Part shown: in pieces, positions 1-7,237 of the stretch
Numbering within the stretch: position 1 is the stretch's first letter
How the letters are laid out: each line of letters opens with the position of its first letter
Assembly (NCBI RefSeq): GCF_002920535.1
Contig: NZ_PQSS01000047.1
Coordinates: 1-57,796, forward strand
Direction of reading: 5' to 3'
Length of the DNA: 57,796 bases
Source: Streptomyces sp. Ru71
GTDB taxonomy: Bacteria > Actinomycetota > Actinomycetes > Streptomycetales > Streptomycetaceae
Made by a program: the position numbers and the translations under genes
The notes under the pieces: model-generated
Seen by the model: the letters and a program-made list of their open reading frames with translations, nothing else
Told to the model about the DNA's origin: nothing
Database searches by the model: none

Positions 1-250
1 ACCCGCCCGTCTCGCTTGGTCGAGAGGTTCTGTCGCGGGGCTCCGCCCCGGACCCCATTACGGGCTCCGCCACGGATGCCCTTGGGGCTGCGCCCCGGGC
101 CCCATCACGGGGCTGCGCCAGGGGCTGTGCCCCTGCCCCGCGGACTCCGCACGGCCGGAGGCCGGTGGTGCGGGGTGCAGGGGGCGCAGCCCCGCCGGGG
201 TTCGGGCGGAGCCCCGGGGCTGGCCTCCTGGCCAAGCGAGACGGGTGGGT
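1..250. repeat. GC-palindrome-rich element bounded by a 19-bp inverted repeat
   Basis: This is non-coding DNA upstream of prfB. The first 19 bases and bases 232-250 are inverted copies of each other with one mismatch (ACCCGCCCGTCTCGCTTGG against the reverse complement of CCAAGCGAGACGGGTGGGT). Between them lie several short palindromes of the GGGGCTSCGCCCC type (for example near 39-53, 84-98 and 181-193). This looks like a Streptomyces intergenic repeat or miniature element. Bases 251-372 continue as GC-rich non-coding sequence up to the prfB start. The element may extend to the left of the window, so its true boundary is unknown. Confidence 0.5.
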
Positions 251-360
251 GGGTGGGAAACGCCCCCCGGGGTCCGGGGCGGAGCCCCTGGCGGGCGGTG
301 CAAGGCCGGGTACCGGGAGCCGGCCGCAGTCACCCGGCGTTCGTACCACGGCGGAGCCGT

Positions 361-366
361 TACGCT
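361..366 (+). promoter_or_regulatory. candidate -10 box of prfB (leaderless)
   Basis: TACGCT lies 6 nt before the GTG start of prfB. The only purine-rich sequence (GGAG at 367-370) is 2 nt from the GTG, too close for a normal Shine-Dalgarno. The geometry fits a leaderless transcript. No clear -35 box was found. Confidence 0.35.
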
Positions 367-372
367 GGAGGC

Positions 373-1479
373 GTGGCAGTCGTCGATGTATCCGAAGAGC
401 TGAAGTCCCTCTCCTCGACCATGGAGTCGATCGAGGCCGTCCTGGACCTCGACAAGCTGAGGGCAGACATCGCCGTGCTCGAGGAGCAGGCGGCCGCGCC
501 GTCCCTGTGGGACAACCCGGACGAGGCGCAGAAGATCACCAGCAAGCTCTCCCACCTCCAGGCCGAGGTGCGGAAGGCCGAAGCCCTGCGCTCGCGGATC
601 GACGATCTCGCCGTGCTCTTCGAGATGGCCGAGGAGGAGAACGACCCGGACACCCGTGCCGAGGCCGAGTCCGAGCTCGCCTCCGTCAAGAAGGCACTGG
701 ACGAGATGGAGGTGCGCACCCTCCTCTCCGGCGAGTACGACTCCCGCGAGGCGCTCGTCAACATCCGCGCCGAGGCGGGCGGCGTCGACGCCGCCGACTT
801 CGCGGAGAAGCTGCAGCGCATGTACCTGCGCTGGGCGGAGCAGAAGGGCTACAAGACCGAGCTCATCGAGACGTCGTACGCCGAAGAGGCCGGCATCAAG
901 TCGACCACCTTCTCCGTGCAGGCGCCGTACGCCTACGGCACCCTCTCCGTCGAGCAGGGCACCCACCGCCTCGTGCGCATCTCGCCCTTCGACAACCAGG
1001 GCCGCCGGCAGACCTCCTTCGCGGGCGTCGAGGTCCTCCCCGTCGTCGAGCAGTCCGACCACGTCGAGATCGACGAGTCCGAGCTGCGCATCGACGTTTA
1101 CCGGTCCTCCGGCCCCGGCGGTCAGGGCGTGAACACGACGGACTCCGCCGTCCGCATCACCCACCTGCCCACCGGCATCGTCGTCTCCTGCCAGAACGAG
1201 CGCTCCCAGATCCAGAACAAGGCCACGGCCATGAACGTCCTCCAGGCCAAGCTGCTGGAGCGGCGCCGGCAGGAGGAGCAGGCCAAGATGGACGCCCTCA
1301 AGGGCGACGGCGGCAACTCCTGGGGCAACCAGATGCGTTCGTACGTGCTGCACCCGTACCAGATGGTCAAGGACCTGCGGACCGAGCACGAGGTCGGCAA
1401 CCCCGAGGCCGTTTTCAACGGTGAGATCGACGGCTTCCTGGAAGCCGGAATTCGCTGGCGCAAGCAGCAAGAGAAGTAA
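373..1479 (+). CDS. prfB: peptide chain release factor 2 (RF2)
   Basis: RF2 recognises UGA and UAA stop codons in the ribosomal A site and triggers hydrolysis of peptidyl-tRNA. The 368-residue product has the usual family length. The stop-codon discriminator SPF is at residues 204-206, and the catalytic GGQ is at 249-251 within RSSGPGGQGVN. An acidic coiled-coil N-terminal domain occupies about residues 1-110. The GTG start at 373 is chosen because the family sequence begins MAVVDVSEEL; the frame stays open further upstream only as GC-rich repeat DNA. The E. coli-type programmed +1 frameshift with in-frame UGA near codon 25 is absent, so this autoregulation does not operate here. A strong terminator follows at 1496. 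Identification is firm; only the start is slightly uncertain. Confidence 0.97.
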   Translation: MAVVDVSEELKSLSSTMESIEAVLDLDKLRADIAVLEEQAAAPSLWDNPDEAQKITSKLSHLQAEVRKAEALRSRIDDLAVLFEMAEEENDPDTRAEAESELASVKKALDEMEVRTLLSGEYDSREALVNIRAEAGGVDAADFAEKLQRMYLRWAEQKGYKTELIETSYAEEAGIKSTTFSVQAPYAYGTLSVEQGTHRLVRISPFDNQGRRQTSFAGVEVLPVVEQSDHVEIDESELRIDVYRSSGPGGQGVNTTDSAVRITHLPTGIVVSCQNERSQIQNKATAMNVLQAKLLERRRQEEQAKMDALKGDGGNSWGNQMRSYVLHPYQMVKDLRTEHEVGNPEAVFNGEIDGFLEAGIRWRKQQEK

Positions 1480-1495
1480 GTTTGTCGACAAACTC

Positions 1496-1530
1496 AACCG
1501 CCCCTGAACCAGGGGCGGTTGTTGTTTGTC
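1496..1530 (+). terminator. rho-independent terminator of prfB
   Basis: A perfect 10-bp stem (AACCGCCCCT at 1496-1505, AGGGGCGGTT at 1511-1520) with a 5-nt loop is followed by a T-rich tail, 16 bp after the prfB stop. Confidence 0.85.
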
Positions 1531-1760
1531 CAGGTTTTGCAGCACGCTCACACTCGCCAACTCCCGGCAAAGATCACCTTATCCGGACAACCCGTCCACA
1601 ACGGCCTTGACGTTGCTTTGAAAAATGGGAAGGGTTGAGCGCGGCATGCGTAATTCCGGGGCGCATGTGAACCGGGGGACTTGAGTGAATTCGCTGCCTC
1701 CGTTGATCACCGTCCCGAGCGCCGCCTCAAAGACGATCATCTACTGGGGGTAGCAGGCAC

Positions 1761-2699
1761 ATGACCAAGAAGACGCGGATCCGGGTCGCGCGGATCGCCG
1801 CCGGCGCCGTGATCGCGGCCGGTGCGTCCCTGACGGCGGCGGGCGCCGCCTCCGCACTCGAACTCGACCTCGGCGTCAACGTCGCCGCCGCCGACGGGGA
1901 CAACGGCGGCGCGGACGGCGGGAACACCGGCGGTGACACCGGGGGTGACACGGGCGGCGACACCGGTGGTGACGACGGCGTGATCGGCGGCGTCATCGGC
2001 GGCGCGGACGGCGGCACCGGCGACAACGGCGGTACCGGTGACAACGGCGGTACCGGTGACAACGGCGGTACCGGTGACAACGGCGGTACCGGTGACAACG
2101 GCGGTACCGGTGACAACGGTGGCACCGGTGACAACGGCGGTACCGGTGACAACGGTGGCACCGGTGACAACGGTGGCACTGGTGACAACGGCGGCACTGG
2201 CGACAACGGCGGTACTGGCGACAACGGTGGTACCGGCGACAACGGTGGCACTGGTGACAACGGTGGCACTGGCGACAACGGCGGTACCGGCGACAACGGC
2301 GGCACCGGCGACGGCGGTTCCCAGAACGGCGGTACCGGCAACAACGGCGGTACCGGCAACAACGGCGGTACCGGCAACAATGGCGGTACTGGTGACAACG
2401 GCGGCACCGGCACCAACGGCAACGGCGGCGGCTCCACCACCGGCGGTTCCACCGGCGGTACCGGCCCCGACGGTGGCAGCTCCCCGCAGCAGGAGGGCTC
2501 CTCGGCCCTGACCGACACCGGCGCGGCCACCTCCACTGGCGGTTCGCACGCATCCGCGCAGGGCAAGGACGGTCAGCTCGCCGAGACCGGTGCCGGTCAG
2601 ACCATGTTCCTGGTCGTCGGCGCCGCCACGATGATCGCCGGCGGTGTCGGCTTCCGCATCCTGCCGCGCCTCGTCAACGGCCGCGGCGCCGCTGCCTGA
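1761..2699 (+). CDS. cell-surface protein with GGTGDN repeats and LAETG sorting signal
   Basis: This 312-residue protein is probably exported and anchored to the cell wall. It has a signal peptide (MTKKTRIRVARIA followed by an Ala-rich hydrophobic stretch, likely cleaved after AASA near residue 33). A Gly/Asp-rich region is built of hexapeptide repeats, with 16 consecutive GGTGDN units, one interruption and a few GNNGGT variants. The C-terminus reads LAETG, then a hydrophobic segment and a short basic tail. LAxTG is the signal of class E sortases in actinobacteria. The start is supported by GGGGG about 10 nt upstream of the ATG. No sortase is encoded in the window, so anchoring would depend on an enzyme elsewhere. 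The repeats lack a recognisable fold and probably act as a flexible, acidic wall-spanning stalk; the function is unknown. Confidence 0.85.
   Translation: MTKKTRIRVARIAAGAVIAAGASLTAAGAASALELDLGVNVAAADGDNGGADGGNTGGDTGGDTGGDTGGDDGVIGGVIGGADGGTGDNGGTGDNGGTGDNGGTGDNGGTGDNGGTGDNGGTGDNGGTGDNGGTGDNGGTGDNGGTGDNGGTGDNGGTGDNGGTGDNGGTGDNGGTGDNGGTGDGGSQNGGTGNNGGTGNNGGTGNNGGTGDNGGTGTNGNGGGSTTGGSTGGTGPDGGSSPQQEGSSALTDTGAATSTGGSHASAQGKDGQLAETGAGQTMFLVVGAATMIAGGVGFRILPRLVNGRGAAA
2010..2297 (+). repeat. 16 tandem 18-bp coding repeats (GGTGDN)
   Basis: Sixteen consecutive 18-bp units of the form GGCGGTACCGGTGACAAC with synonymous variation (GGT/GGC, ACC/ACT, GGC/GGT) encode the hexapeptide GGTGDN. The array lies inside the surface-protein gene and is prone to copy-number change by slippage or recombination. 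Confidence 0.95.
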
Positions 2700-2734
2700 C
2701 CGTAGCGGCGACGGCACCCGCCGTACGCACGACG

Positions 2735-2766
2735 AAGGGCCCGGAGCTCTACGCTCCGGGCCCTTT
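2735..2766 (+). terminator. terminator between the surface-protein gene and the convergent zinc-ribbon gene
   Basis: A perfect 12-bp stem (AAGGGCCCGGAG, 2735-2746; CTCCGGGCCCTT, 2754-2765) has a 7-nt loop and is followed by TTCG. It lies between converging genes and may serve both strands. Confidence 0.8.
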
Positions 2767-2787
2767 CGCGTCGTTGGGTGACCGCGC

Positions 2788-2979
2788 TCACACGGTCTGG
2801 TGCGCCAGCAGTGCCACCGCCGCGATGAGTACGGCCAGCAGCGCGATCAGCGCCATGGGGTTGATCCCCGCGAAGAAGTTCTCCTGCTGCAGCCGCTCGC
2901 GGTTCGCACGGCACACGGGGCACCGGCCCTCGCTCACGGGCGCCGCGCAGTTCGCGCACACCAGCCGGTCGTACGTCAT
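2788..2979 (-). CDS. small zinc-ribbon membrane protein
   Basis: The product is a 63-residue protein of unknown function. The N-terminal half has two CxxC pairs (CANCAAPV and CPVCRANR), forming a zinc-ribbon-like knuckle. The C-terminal half is one hydrophobic segment (about residues 40-60), so the ribbon would sit at the membrane face. The ATG at 2979 is chosen because AGGAGG lies 8 nt upstream; the frame remains open 14 codons further but without a ribosome site. It is transcribed divergently from ftsE with about 250 bp between them, and the same neighbour is conserved in Streptomyces as I recall it. No partner or substrate can be inferred. Confidence 0.75.
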   Translation of the reverse strand: MTYDRLVCANCAAPVSEGRCPVCRANRERLQQENFFAGINPMALIALLAVLIAAVALLAHQTV

Positions 2980-3228
2980 GCGCTCGCCCTCCTTGAACCG
3001 GTTCTGTCCCATATAACGCACAGGGAAACGCGAACGTTCCCCCTACCACTTTGCCAGGTTCCCGCGCGGCGCGCGTCAAGACGCCGGGAGGCCGGCCGCG
3101 ACCCCGGCGCCTTCAAAGTTCCGTACAAAAACGCACAACCCTCGCTCAACCGCAACCGGTGACTGCGCTCCCACACTCGCTTCGCGTATGGTCACGCTCA
3201 TCTACCCCCGGCTACCCGTGGTGCATCC

Positions 3229-3918
3229 GTGATCCGATTCGACAACGTCTCCAAGGTCTACCCCAAGCAGAACCGCCCCGCCCTCCGGGATGTCTCCCTG
3301 GAGGTCGAGAAGGGCGAGTTCGTGTTCCTCGTGGGGTCCTCCGGCTCCGGAAAGTCCACCTTCCTGCGGCTGATCCTCCGCGAGGAGCGGGCCAGCCACG
3401 GGCAGGTGCACGTTCTGGGCAAGGACCTCGCCCGCCTCTCCAACTGGAAGGTGCCGCACATGCGCCGCCAGCTGGGGACCGTGTTCCAGGACTTCCGGCT
3501 GCTGCCGAACAAGACGGTCGCCGAGAACGTCGCCTTCGCCCAGGAGGTCATCGGCAAGTCCCGCGGCGAGATCCGCAAGTCCGTGCCGCAGGTGCTGGAG
3601 CTGGTCGGGCTCGGCGGCAAGGAGGACCGCATGCCCGGCGAGCTGTCCGGCGGTGAGCAGCAGCGCGTCGCCATCGCGCGGGCGTTCGTCAACCGGCCCA
3701 AGCTGCTGATCGCCGACGAGCCCACCGGCAACCTCGACCCGCAGACCTCCGTCGGCATCATGAAGCTGCTCGACCGGATCAACCGGACCGGTACGACCGT
3801 CGTGATGGCGACGCACGACCAGAACATCGTGGACCAGATGCGCAAGCGCGTCATCGAGCTGGAGAAGGGCCGCCTCGTCCGCGACCAGGCCCGCGGCGTC
3901 TACGGCTACCAGCACTGA
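3229..3918 (+). CDS. ftsE: cell division ABC transporter ATPase FtsE
   Basis: FtsE is the cytoplasmic ATPase of the FtsEX complex, which uses ATP to activate peptidoglycan hydrolases through FtsX and a periplasmic or extracellular partner. The 229-residue length is typical. Motifs seen are Walker A GSSGSGKS (36-43), Q-loop Gln87, ABC signature LSGGEQQ (139-145), Walker B LLIADEP (159-165) and the H-loop His196. The GTG start at 3229 gives MIRFDNVSKVY, the usual N-terminus, although no good Shine-Dalgarno precedes it. ftsX follows after 50 bp, so the two genes form an operon. The roughly 250-bp gap upstream should hold the promoter, but I cannot fix its position. Confidence 0.97.
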   Translation: MIRFDNVSKVYPKQNRPALRDVSLEVEKGEFVFLVGSSGSGKSTFLRLILREERASHGQVHVLGKDLARLSNWKVPHMRRQLGTVFQDFRLLPNKTVAENVAFAQEVIGKSRGEIRKSVPQVLELVGLGGKEDRMPGELSGGEQQRVAIARAFVNRPKLLIADEPTGNLDPQTSVGIMKLLDRINRTGTTVVMATHDQNIVDQMRKRVIELEKGRLVRDQARGVYGYQH

Positions 3919-3968
3919 GACCGCACTTCAGACCGCACGAGAGCCACGGAAAGGCATAACCAGCCGCC

Positions 3969-4886
3969 ATGCGCGCCCAGTTCGTCCTGTCGGAGATCGG
4001 TGTCGGTCTCCGCCGCAACCTGACGATGACCCTCGCGGTCATCGTCTCCGTCGCCCTGTCGCTGGCCCTGTTCGGCGCCTCGCTCCTGATGAGCGATCAG
4101 GTCAGCCAGATGAAGGGCTACTGGTACGACAAGGTCAACGTCTCGATCTTCCTCTGCAACAAGAGCGACGCCGAGTCCGACCCGAACTGCGCCAAGGGCG
4201 CGGTGACCGAGGACCAGAAGAAGCAGATCCTCGACGACCTGAAGAAGATGCCGGTCGTCGACAAGGTCGTCTACGAGTCGCAGGACGAGGCGTACAAGCA
4301 CTACAAGGAGCAGTTCGGCAACTCCCCGCTGGCCGCCTCCCTGACGCCGGACCAGATGCAGCAGTCGTACCGGATCAAGCTGAAGGACCCGGAGAAGTAC
4401 CAGGTCATCGCGACCGCGTTCAACGGGCGCGACGGCGTGCAGTCGGTGCAGGACCAGAAGGGCATTCTGGACAACCTCTTCACGCTGCTGGGGTATCTCA
4501 ACCTGGGCGCGCGCGGTGTGATGCTGGTGATGCTGTCGGTGGCGCTGCTGCTGATCGTCAACACCGTCCGCGTCTCGGCGTTCAGCCGCCGGCGGGAGAC
4601 CGGCATCATGCGGCTGGTCGGCGCGTCCGGCCTGTACATCCAGGCGCCGTTCATCATGGAGGCCGCGGTCGCCGGTGTGATCGGAGGCACGGTCGCCTGC
4701 GCGTTCCTGGTCCTCGGCCAGTACTTCGTGATCGACAACGGTGTGGCGCTGTCGGAGAAGCTCCCGCTCATCAACTTCGTCGGCTGGGACGCCGTGTTGA
4801 CCAAGCTGCCGCTCATCCTCGCGGCGAGCTTCCTGATGCCCGCGCTGGCGGCGTTCTTCGCGCTGCGCAAGTACCTGAAGGTGTGA
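3969..4886 (+). CDS. ftsX: cell division protein FtsX (permease-like)
   Basis: FtsX is the membrane partner of FtsE and transmits ATP hydrolysis to cell-wall hydrolases during division or growth. The 305-residue protein has a first membrane segment at about 22-42, a large extracytoplasmic domain of about 130 residues, then three C-terminal membrane segments. The extracellular domain carries two cysteines (Cys63 and Cys74), as in other actinobacterial FtsX proteins, where they can form a disulfide. A purine-rich GGAAAGG lies about 14 nt upstream of the ATG. It is the second gene of the ftsEX operon and is followed directly by a terminator at 4898. Confidence 0.96.
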   Translation: MRAQFVLSEIGVGLRRNLTMTLAVIVSVALSLALFGASLLMSDQVSQMKGYWYDKVNVSIFLCNKSDAESDPNCAKGAVTEDQKKQILDDLKKMPVVDKVVYESQDEAYKHYKEQFGNSPLAASLTPDQMQQSYRIKLKDPEKYQVIATAFNGRDGVQSVQDQKGILDNLFTLLGYLNLGARGVMLVMLSVALLLIVNTVRVSAFSRRRETGIMRLVGASGLYIQAPFIMEAAVAGVIGGTVACAFLVLGQYFVIDNGVALSEKLPLINFVGWDAVLTKLPLILAASFLMPALAAFFALRKYLKV

Positions 4887-4897
4887 CGCACACCAAG

Positions 4898-4936
4898 AGG
4901 GCCGCGGGGGCAAGAGCCCCTGCGGCCCTTCCTTGT
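4898..4936 (+). terminator. terminator of ftsEX
   Basis: A 14-bp stem with one mismatch (AGGGCCGCGGGGGC, 4898-4911; GCCCCTGCGGCCCT, 4916-4929) with a 4-nt loop, then TCCTTGTTG. It separates ftsX from the protease gene that starts at 4955. Confidence 0.85.
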
Positions 4937-4941
4937 TGTCC

Positions 4942-4947
4942 TAGACT
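4942..4947 (+). promoter_or_regulatory. candidate -10 box of the S41 protease gene (leaderless)
   Basis: TAGACT lies 7 nt before the ATG at 4955, just after the ftsX terminator. No Shine-Dalgarno fits between them, suggesting a leaderless mRNA. Confidence 0.45.
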
Positions 4948-4954
4948 CGCCGCC

Positions 4955-6127
4955 ATGTCAGGTCGTGACCTGTTCTGTCAGCCCCGCCGCCTCGGCCGCG
5001 GGGCCGCCCTGACCTTCGTGTTCGCGGGCGTGCTCGTGGCGGGCGCCGCCACCGGTTCGCTGCCCGGCACCGGCCGCCCGGACACGGTGGACGCGTCCCG
5101 CACGGCCGCCTCGCCCTCCGGGCGCCACGACGAGGTGGCCAGGGCCGCCGCCGAGGCGATGGCCGCCGGCAAGTCCCCCACGGAGGCCGCCGAACGGGCC
5201 GTCAGCCGCAGCGGGGACCGCTGGGGCGCCGTCTACTCCCAGGGCGAGTACGAGGAGTTCCAGGAGGCCCTCGACGGCCGCTACACCGGCGTCGGCCTGT
5301 GGGCGCGGCGCGAGCGGGACGGCCGTATCGAGGTGACGAGGGTCAGCGGCGGATCGCCCGCCGCCGAGGCCGGACTGCGCCCCGGCGACCGGCTGCGCAG
5401 CGTCGACGGGCACAAGGTCGACGGCCGTCCCGTCACCGACGTCGTCTCGTTGCTGCGCGGCGACGCCACCGACGCCCCCGCCGGTACGACGGTGACGCTC
5501 GGCGTCGAGCGCGGCACACGCGCGTGGACGCTCACGCTGCGCCGCGCCCGGCTGTCCACGGACTCGGTGACCGTGCGCACGCTCCCGGGCGGGGTCACCG
5601 TCATCAGGATCACCGCCTTCACCAAGGGGGTCGGCGACAAGGTCCGCGGCGCCGTGCGCCGGGCACCGGCCGACGCCGGGGTCGTGCTGGATCTGCGCGG
5701 CAACTCCGGTGGCCTGGTCACCGAGGCCGTCGACACCGCGTCCGTCTTCCTCGACGGCGGCCTGGTCGCCACCTACGACGTGGACGGCGCCCAGCGCGCC
5801 CTGCACGCCGCGCCCGGCGGCGACACCACCCGGCCCCTGGTGGCGGTCGTCGACGGCGGCACGATGAGCGCGGCCGAGCTGCTCACCGGCGCCCTGAAGG
5901 ACCGCGGGCGCGCGGTCGTGGTCGGATCGCGCACCTTCGGCAAGGGCTCGGTGCAGATGCCGAGCCGGCTGCCCGACGGCTCCGTCGCCGAGCTGACCGT
6001 CGGGCACTACCGCACCCCCTCGGGGCGCGGTGTCGACGGCACCGGCATCACGCCGGACCTGGAGGCCGACGGCGAGGCGCTGAAGCGGGCGGCGACGGTG
6101 CTCACCGGCCTGGGTGACACCACGTAG
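4955..6127 (+). CDS. S41 C-terminal processing peptidase with PDZ domain
   Basis: This is a secreted or membrane-anchored carboxy-terminal processing protease of 390 residues. It has an N-terminal hydrophobic signal/anchor (about 15-33), a PDZ domain (about 112-196) that would bind substrate C-termini, and an S41 protease domain (about 210-375). The catalytic serine is Ser305 in GGTMSAAELL, and the general-base lysine is Lys330 in SRTFGKGSVQ, the spacing expected of CtpA-type enzymes. The ATG at 4955 is chosen because upstream in-frame sequence runs through the ftsX terminator. Its conserved position between ftsX and smpB suggests a cell-envelope quality-control or division-linked role, but no substrate is known from the sequence. 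Confidence 0.92.
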   Translation: MSGRDLFCQPRRLGRGAALTFVFAGVLVAGAATGSLPGTGRPDTVDASRTAASPSGRHDEVARAAAEAMAAGKSPTEAAERAVSRSGDRWGAVYSQGEYEEFQEALDGRYTGVGLWARRERDGRIEVTRVSGGSPAAEAGLRPGDRLRSVDGHKVDGRPVTDVVSLLRGDATDAPAGTTVTLGVERGTRAWTLTLRRARLSTDSVTVRTLPGGVTVIRITAFTKGVGDKVRGAVRRAPADAGVVLDLRGNSGGLVTEAVDTASVFLDGGLVATYDVDGAQRALHAAPGGDTTRPLVAVVDGGTMSAAELLTGALKDRGRAVVVGSRTFGKGSVQMPSRLPDGSVAELTVGHYRTPSGRGVDGTGITPDLEADGEALKRAATVLTGLGDTT

Positions 6128-6192
6128 GGCGTGTGACCCGGGTTAATCCACTTCCCGCGCACCCCCCGGGTGGTGCGAAAATGGGCGGCACT

Positions 6193-6672
6193 ATGGCTAA
6201 GGAAAAAGGGCGCAAGCTGATCGCGCAGAACAAGAAGGCGCGGCACGACTACCTCATCCTCGACACCTACGAGGCCGGTCTGGTCCTCACCGGGACCGAG
6301 GTGAAGTCGCTGCGCCAGGGGCGGGCGTCACTGGTCGACGGCTTCGTGCAGCTGGACGGTCACGAGGCGTGGCTGCACAACGTGCACGTCCCGGAGTACA
6401 GCCAGGGCACCTGGACCAACCACAGCGCCCGCCGCAAGCGCAAGCTGCTGCTGCACCGGGTGGAGATCGACAAGCTGGAGTCCAAGTCCCAGGAGACGGG
6501 TCACACGATCGTGCCCCTCGCCCTGTACTTCAAGGACGGCCGGGCCAAGATCGAGATCGCGCTGGCGAAGGGCAAGAAGGAGTACGACAAGCGCCAGGCG
6601 CTGCGGGAGAAGCAGGACCGGCGGGAGACCGAGCGGGCGATCTCGGCGGTGCGGCGCCGGCAGCGGGGCTAG
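6193..6672 (+). CDS. smpB: SsrA-binding protein SmpB
   Basis: SmpB binds the tRNA-like domain of tmRNA and delivers it to stalled ribosomes for trans-translation. The 159-residue protein starts MAKEKGRKLIAQNKKARHDY and carries the conserved GTEVKSLRQGRASL region, an OB-fold core, and a basic C-terminal tail (KKEYDKRQ... RRRQRG) that enters the mRNA channel. The ATG at 6193 matches the family start; an ATG at 6181 is also in frame. Its RNA partner ssrA lies 100 bp downstream on the same strand, which confirms the assignment. Confidence 0.97.
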   Translation: MAKEKGRKLIAQNKKARHDYLILDTYEAGLVLTGTEVKSLRQGRASLVDGFVQLDGHEAWLHNVHVPEYSQGTWTNHSARRKRKLLLHRVEIDKLESKSQETGHTIVPLALYFKDGRAKIEIALAKGKKEYDKRQALREKQDRRETERAISAVRRRQRG

Positions 6673-6773
6673 CCGGCCCGCCGGGAATAGGCTGGCATCC
6701 ACCTGCGTTGGTCACGTACGATGGCAGGTAGCACCGGGCGTCATGCCGGGTGTGCTTCTTGAAAAATCAACAT

Positions 6774-7139
6774 GGGGATGATCGGTTTCGACAGCGGCTG
6801 TCGAAGCAGGGGAAGCGTGTCGAGGAAGCGGCCATGATCTCGTAAACCACAGGCCGAAAAAAATAATCGCCAACACCAAGCGCGATTCCTTCGCCCTCGC
6901 TGCCTAAGTAGCGACTTGCGAAGTGTCAGCCCGGGGCTGTTCCCGACCCGGATCCTGGCATCAGCTAGGGAACTAAACCTCGATCCCGGTCACGGGGTGA
7001 AGAGGGAAATCAAACAGTGACTGAGCCCGTCGGAGACTTGTCCGCGTGATCTCCGGGGCCGAGAAAAGCGAAGCGGACTGCACACGGAGAAGCCCTGGTT
7101 CCGCACCGTTGGACGCGGGTTCGATTCCCGCCATCTCCA
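6774..7139 (+). ncRNA. ssrA: transfer-messenger RNA (tmRNA)
   Basis: tmRNA rescues stalled ribosomes by acting as tRNA-Ala and then as a template for a degradation tag. The 5' end GGGGATGATCGGTTTCGACAG and the 3' end GGTTCGATTCCCGCCATCTCCA form the tRNA-like domain (GGGGATG pairs with CATCTCC). The tag frame runs from GCC at 6869 to TAA at 6905-6907 and encodes ANTKRDSFALAA, with the ALAA degron recognised by ClpXP-type proteases. The bases after the discriminator A are CGA, so CCA must be added after transcription. A TACGAT hexamer at 6717-6722 is a possible -10 box for a precursor; no convincing -35 was seen. A strong terminator follows at 7172. Confidence 0.97.
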
Positions 7140-7171
7140 CGAGGCCCCTTTGGGGGCCACCCCATGTGGGC

Positions 7172-7204
7172 AAGGCCCCGTCGCTTTCGAGCGACGGGGC
7201 CTTC
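7172..7204 (+). terminator. terminator of ssrA
   Basis: A perfect 14-bp stem (AAGGCCCCGTCGCT at 7172-7185, AGCGACGGGGCCTT at 7190-7203) is closed by a TTCG tetraloop and followed by CGCC. A shorter hairpin, GGCCCCTTTGGGGGCC, at 7143-7158 precedes it. It may also stop transcription from the opposite-strand gene ending at 7238. Confidence 0.85.
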
Positions 7205-7237
7205 GCCTTGTCCGGGCCCAGGGTGCGACGGAGAGCC

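Noticed and set aside
373..460. Programmed frameshift in prfB
   Set aside because: The frame is open from the GTG and no in-frame UGA or slippery CTTTGA site is seen near codon 25.
1606..1640. Sigma-70-type promoter starting TTGACG upstream of the surface-protein gene
   Set aside because: The -35 is good but no acceptable -10 follows at 16-19 nt.
2010..2400. CRISPR-like array
   Set aside because: The 18-bp units are contiguous, in frame and code for GGTGDN; there are no spacers.
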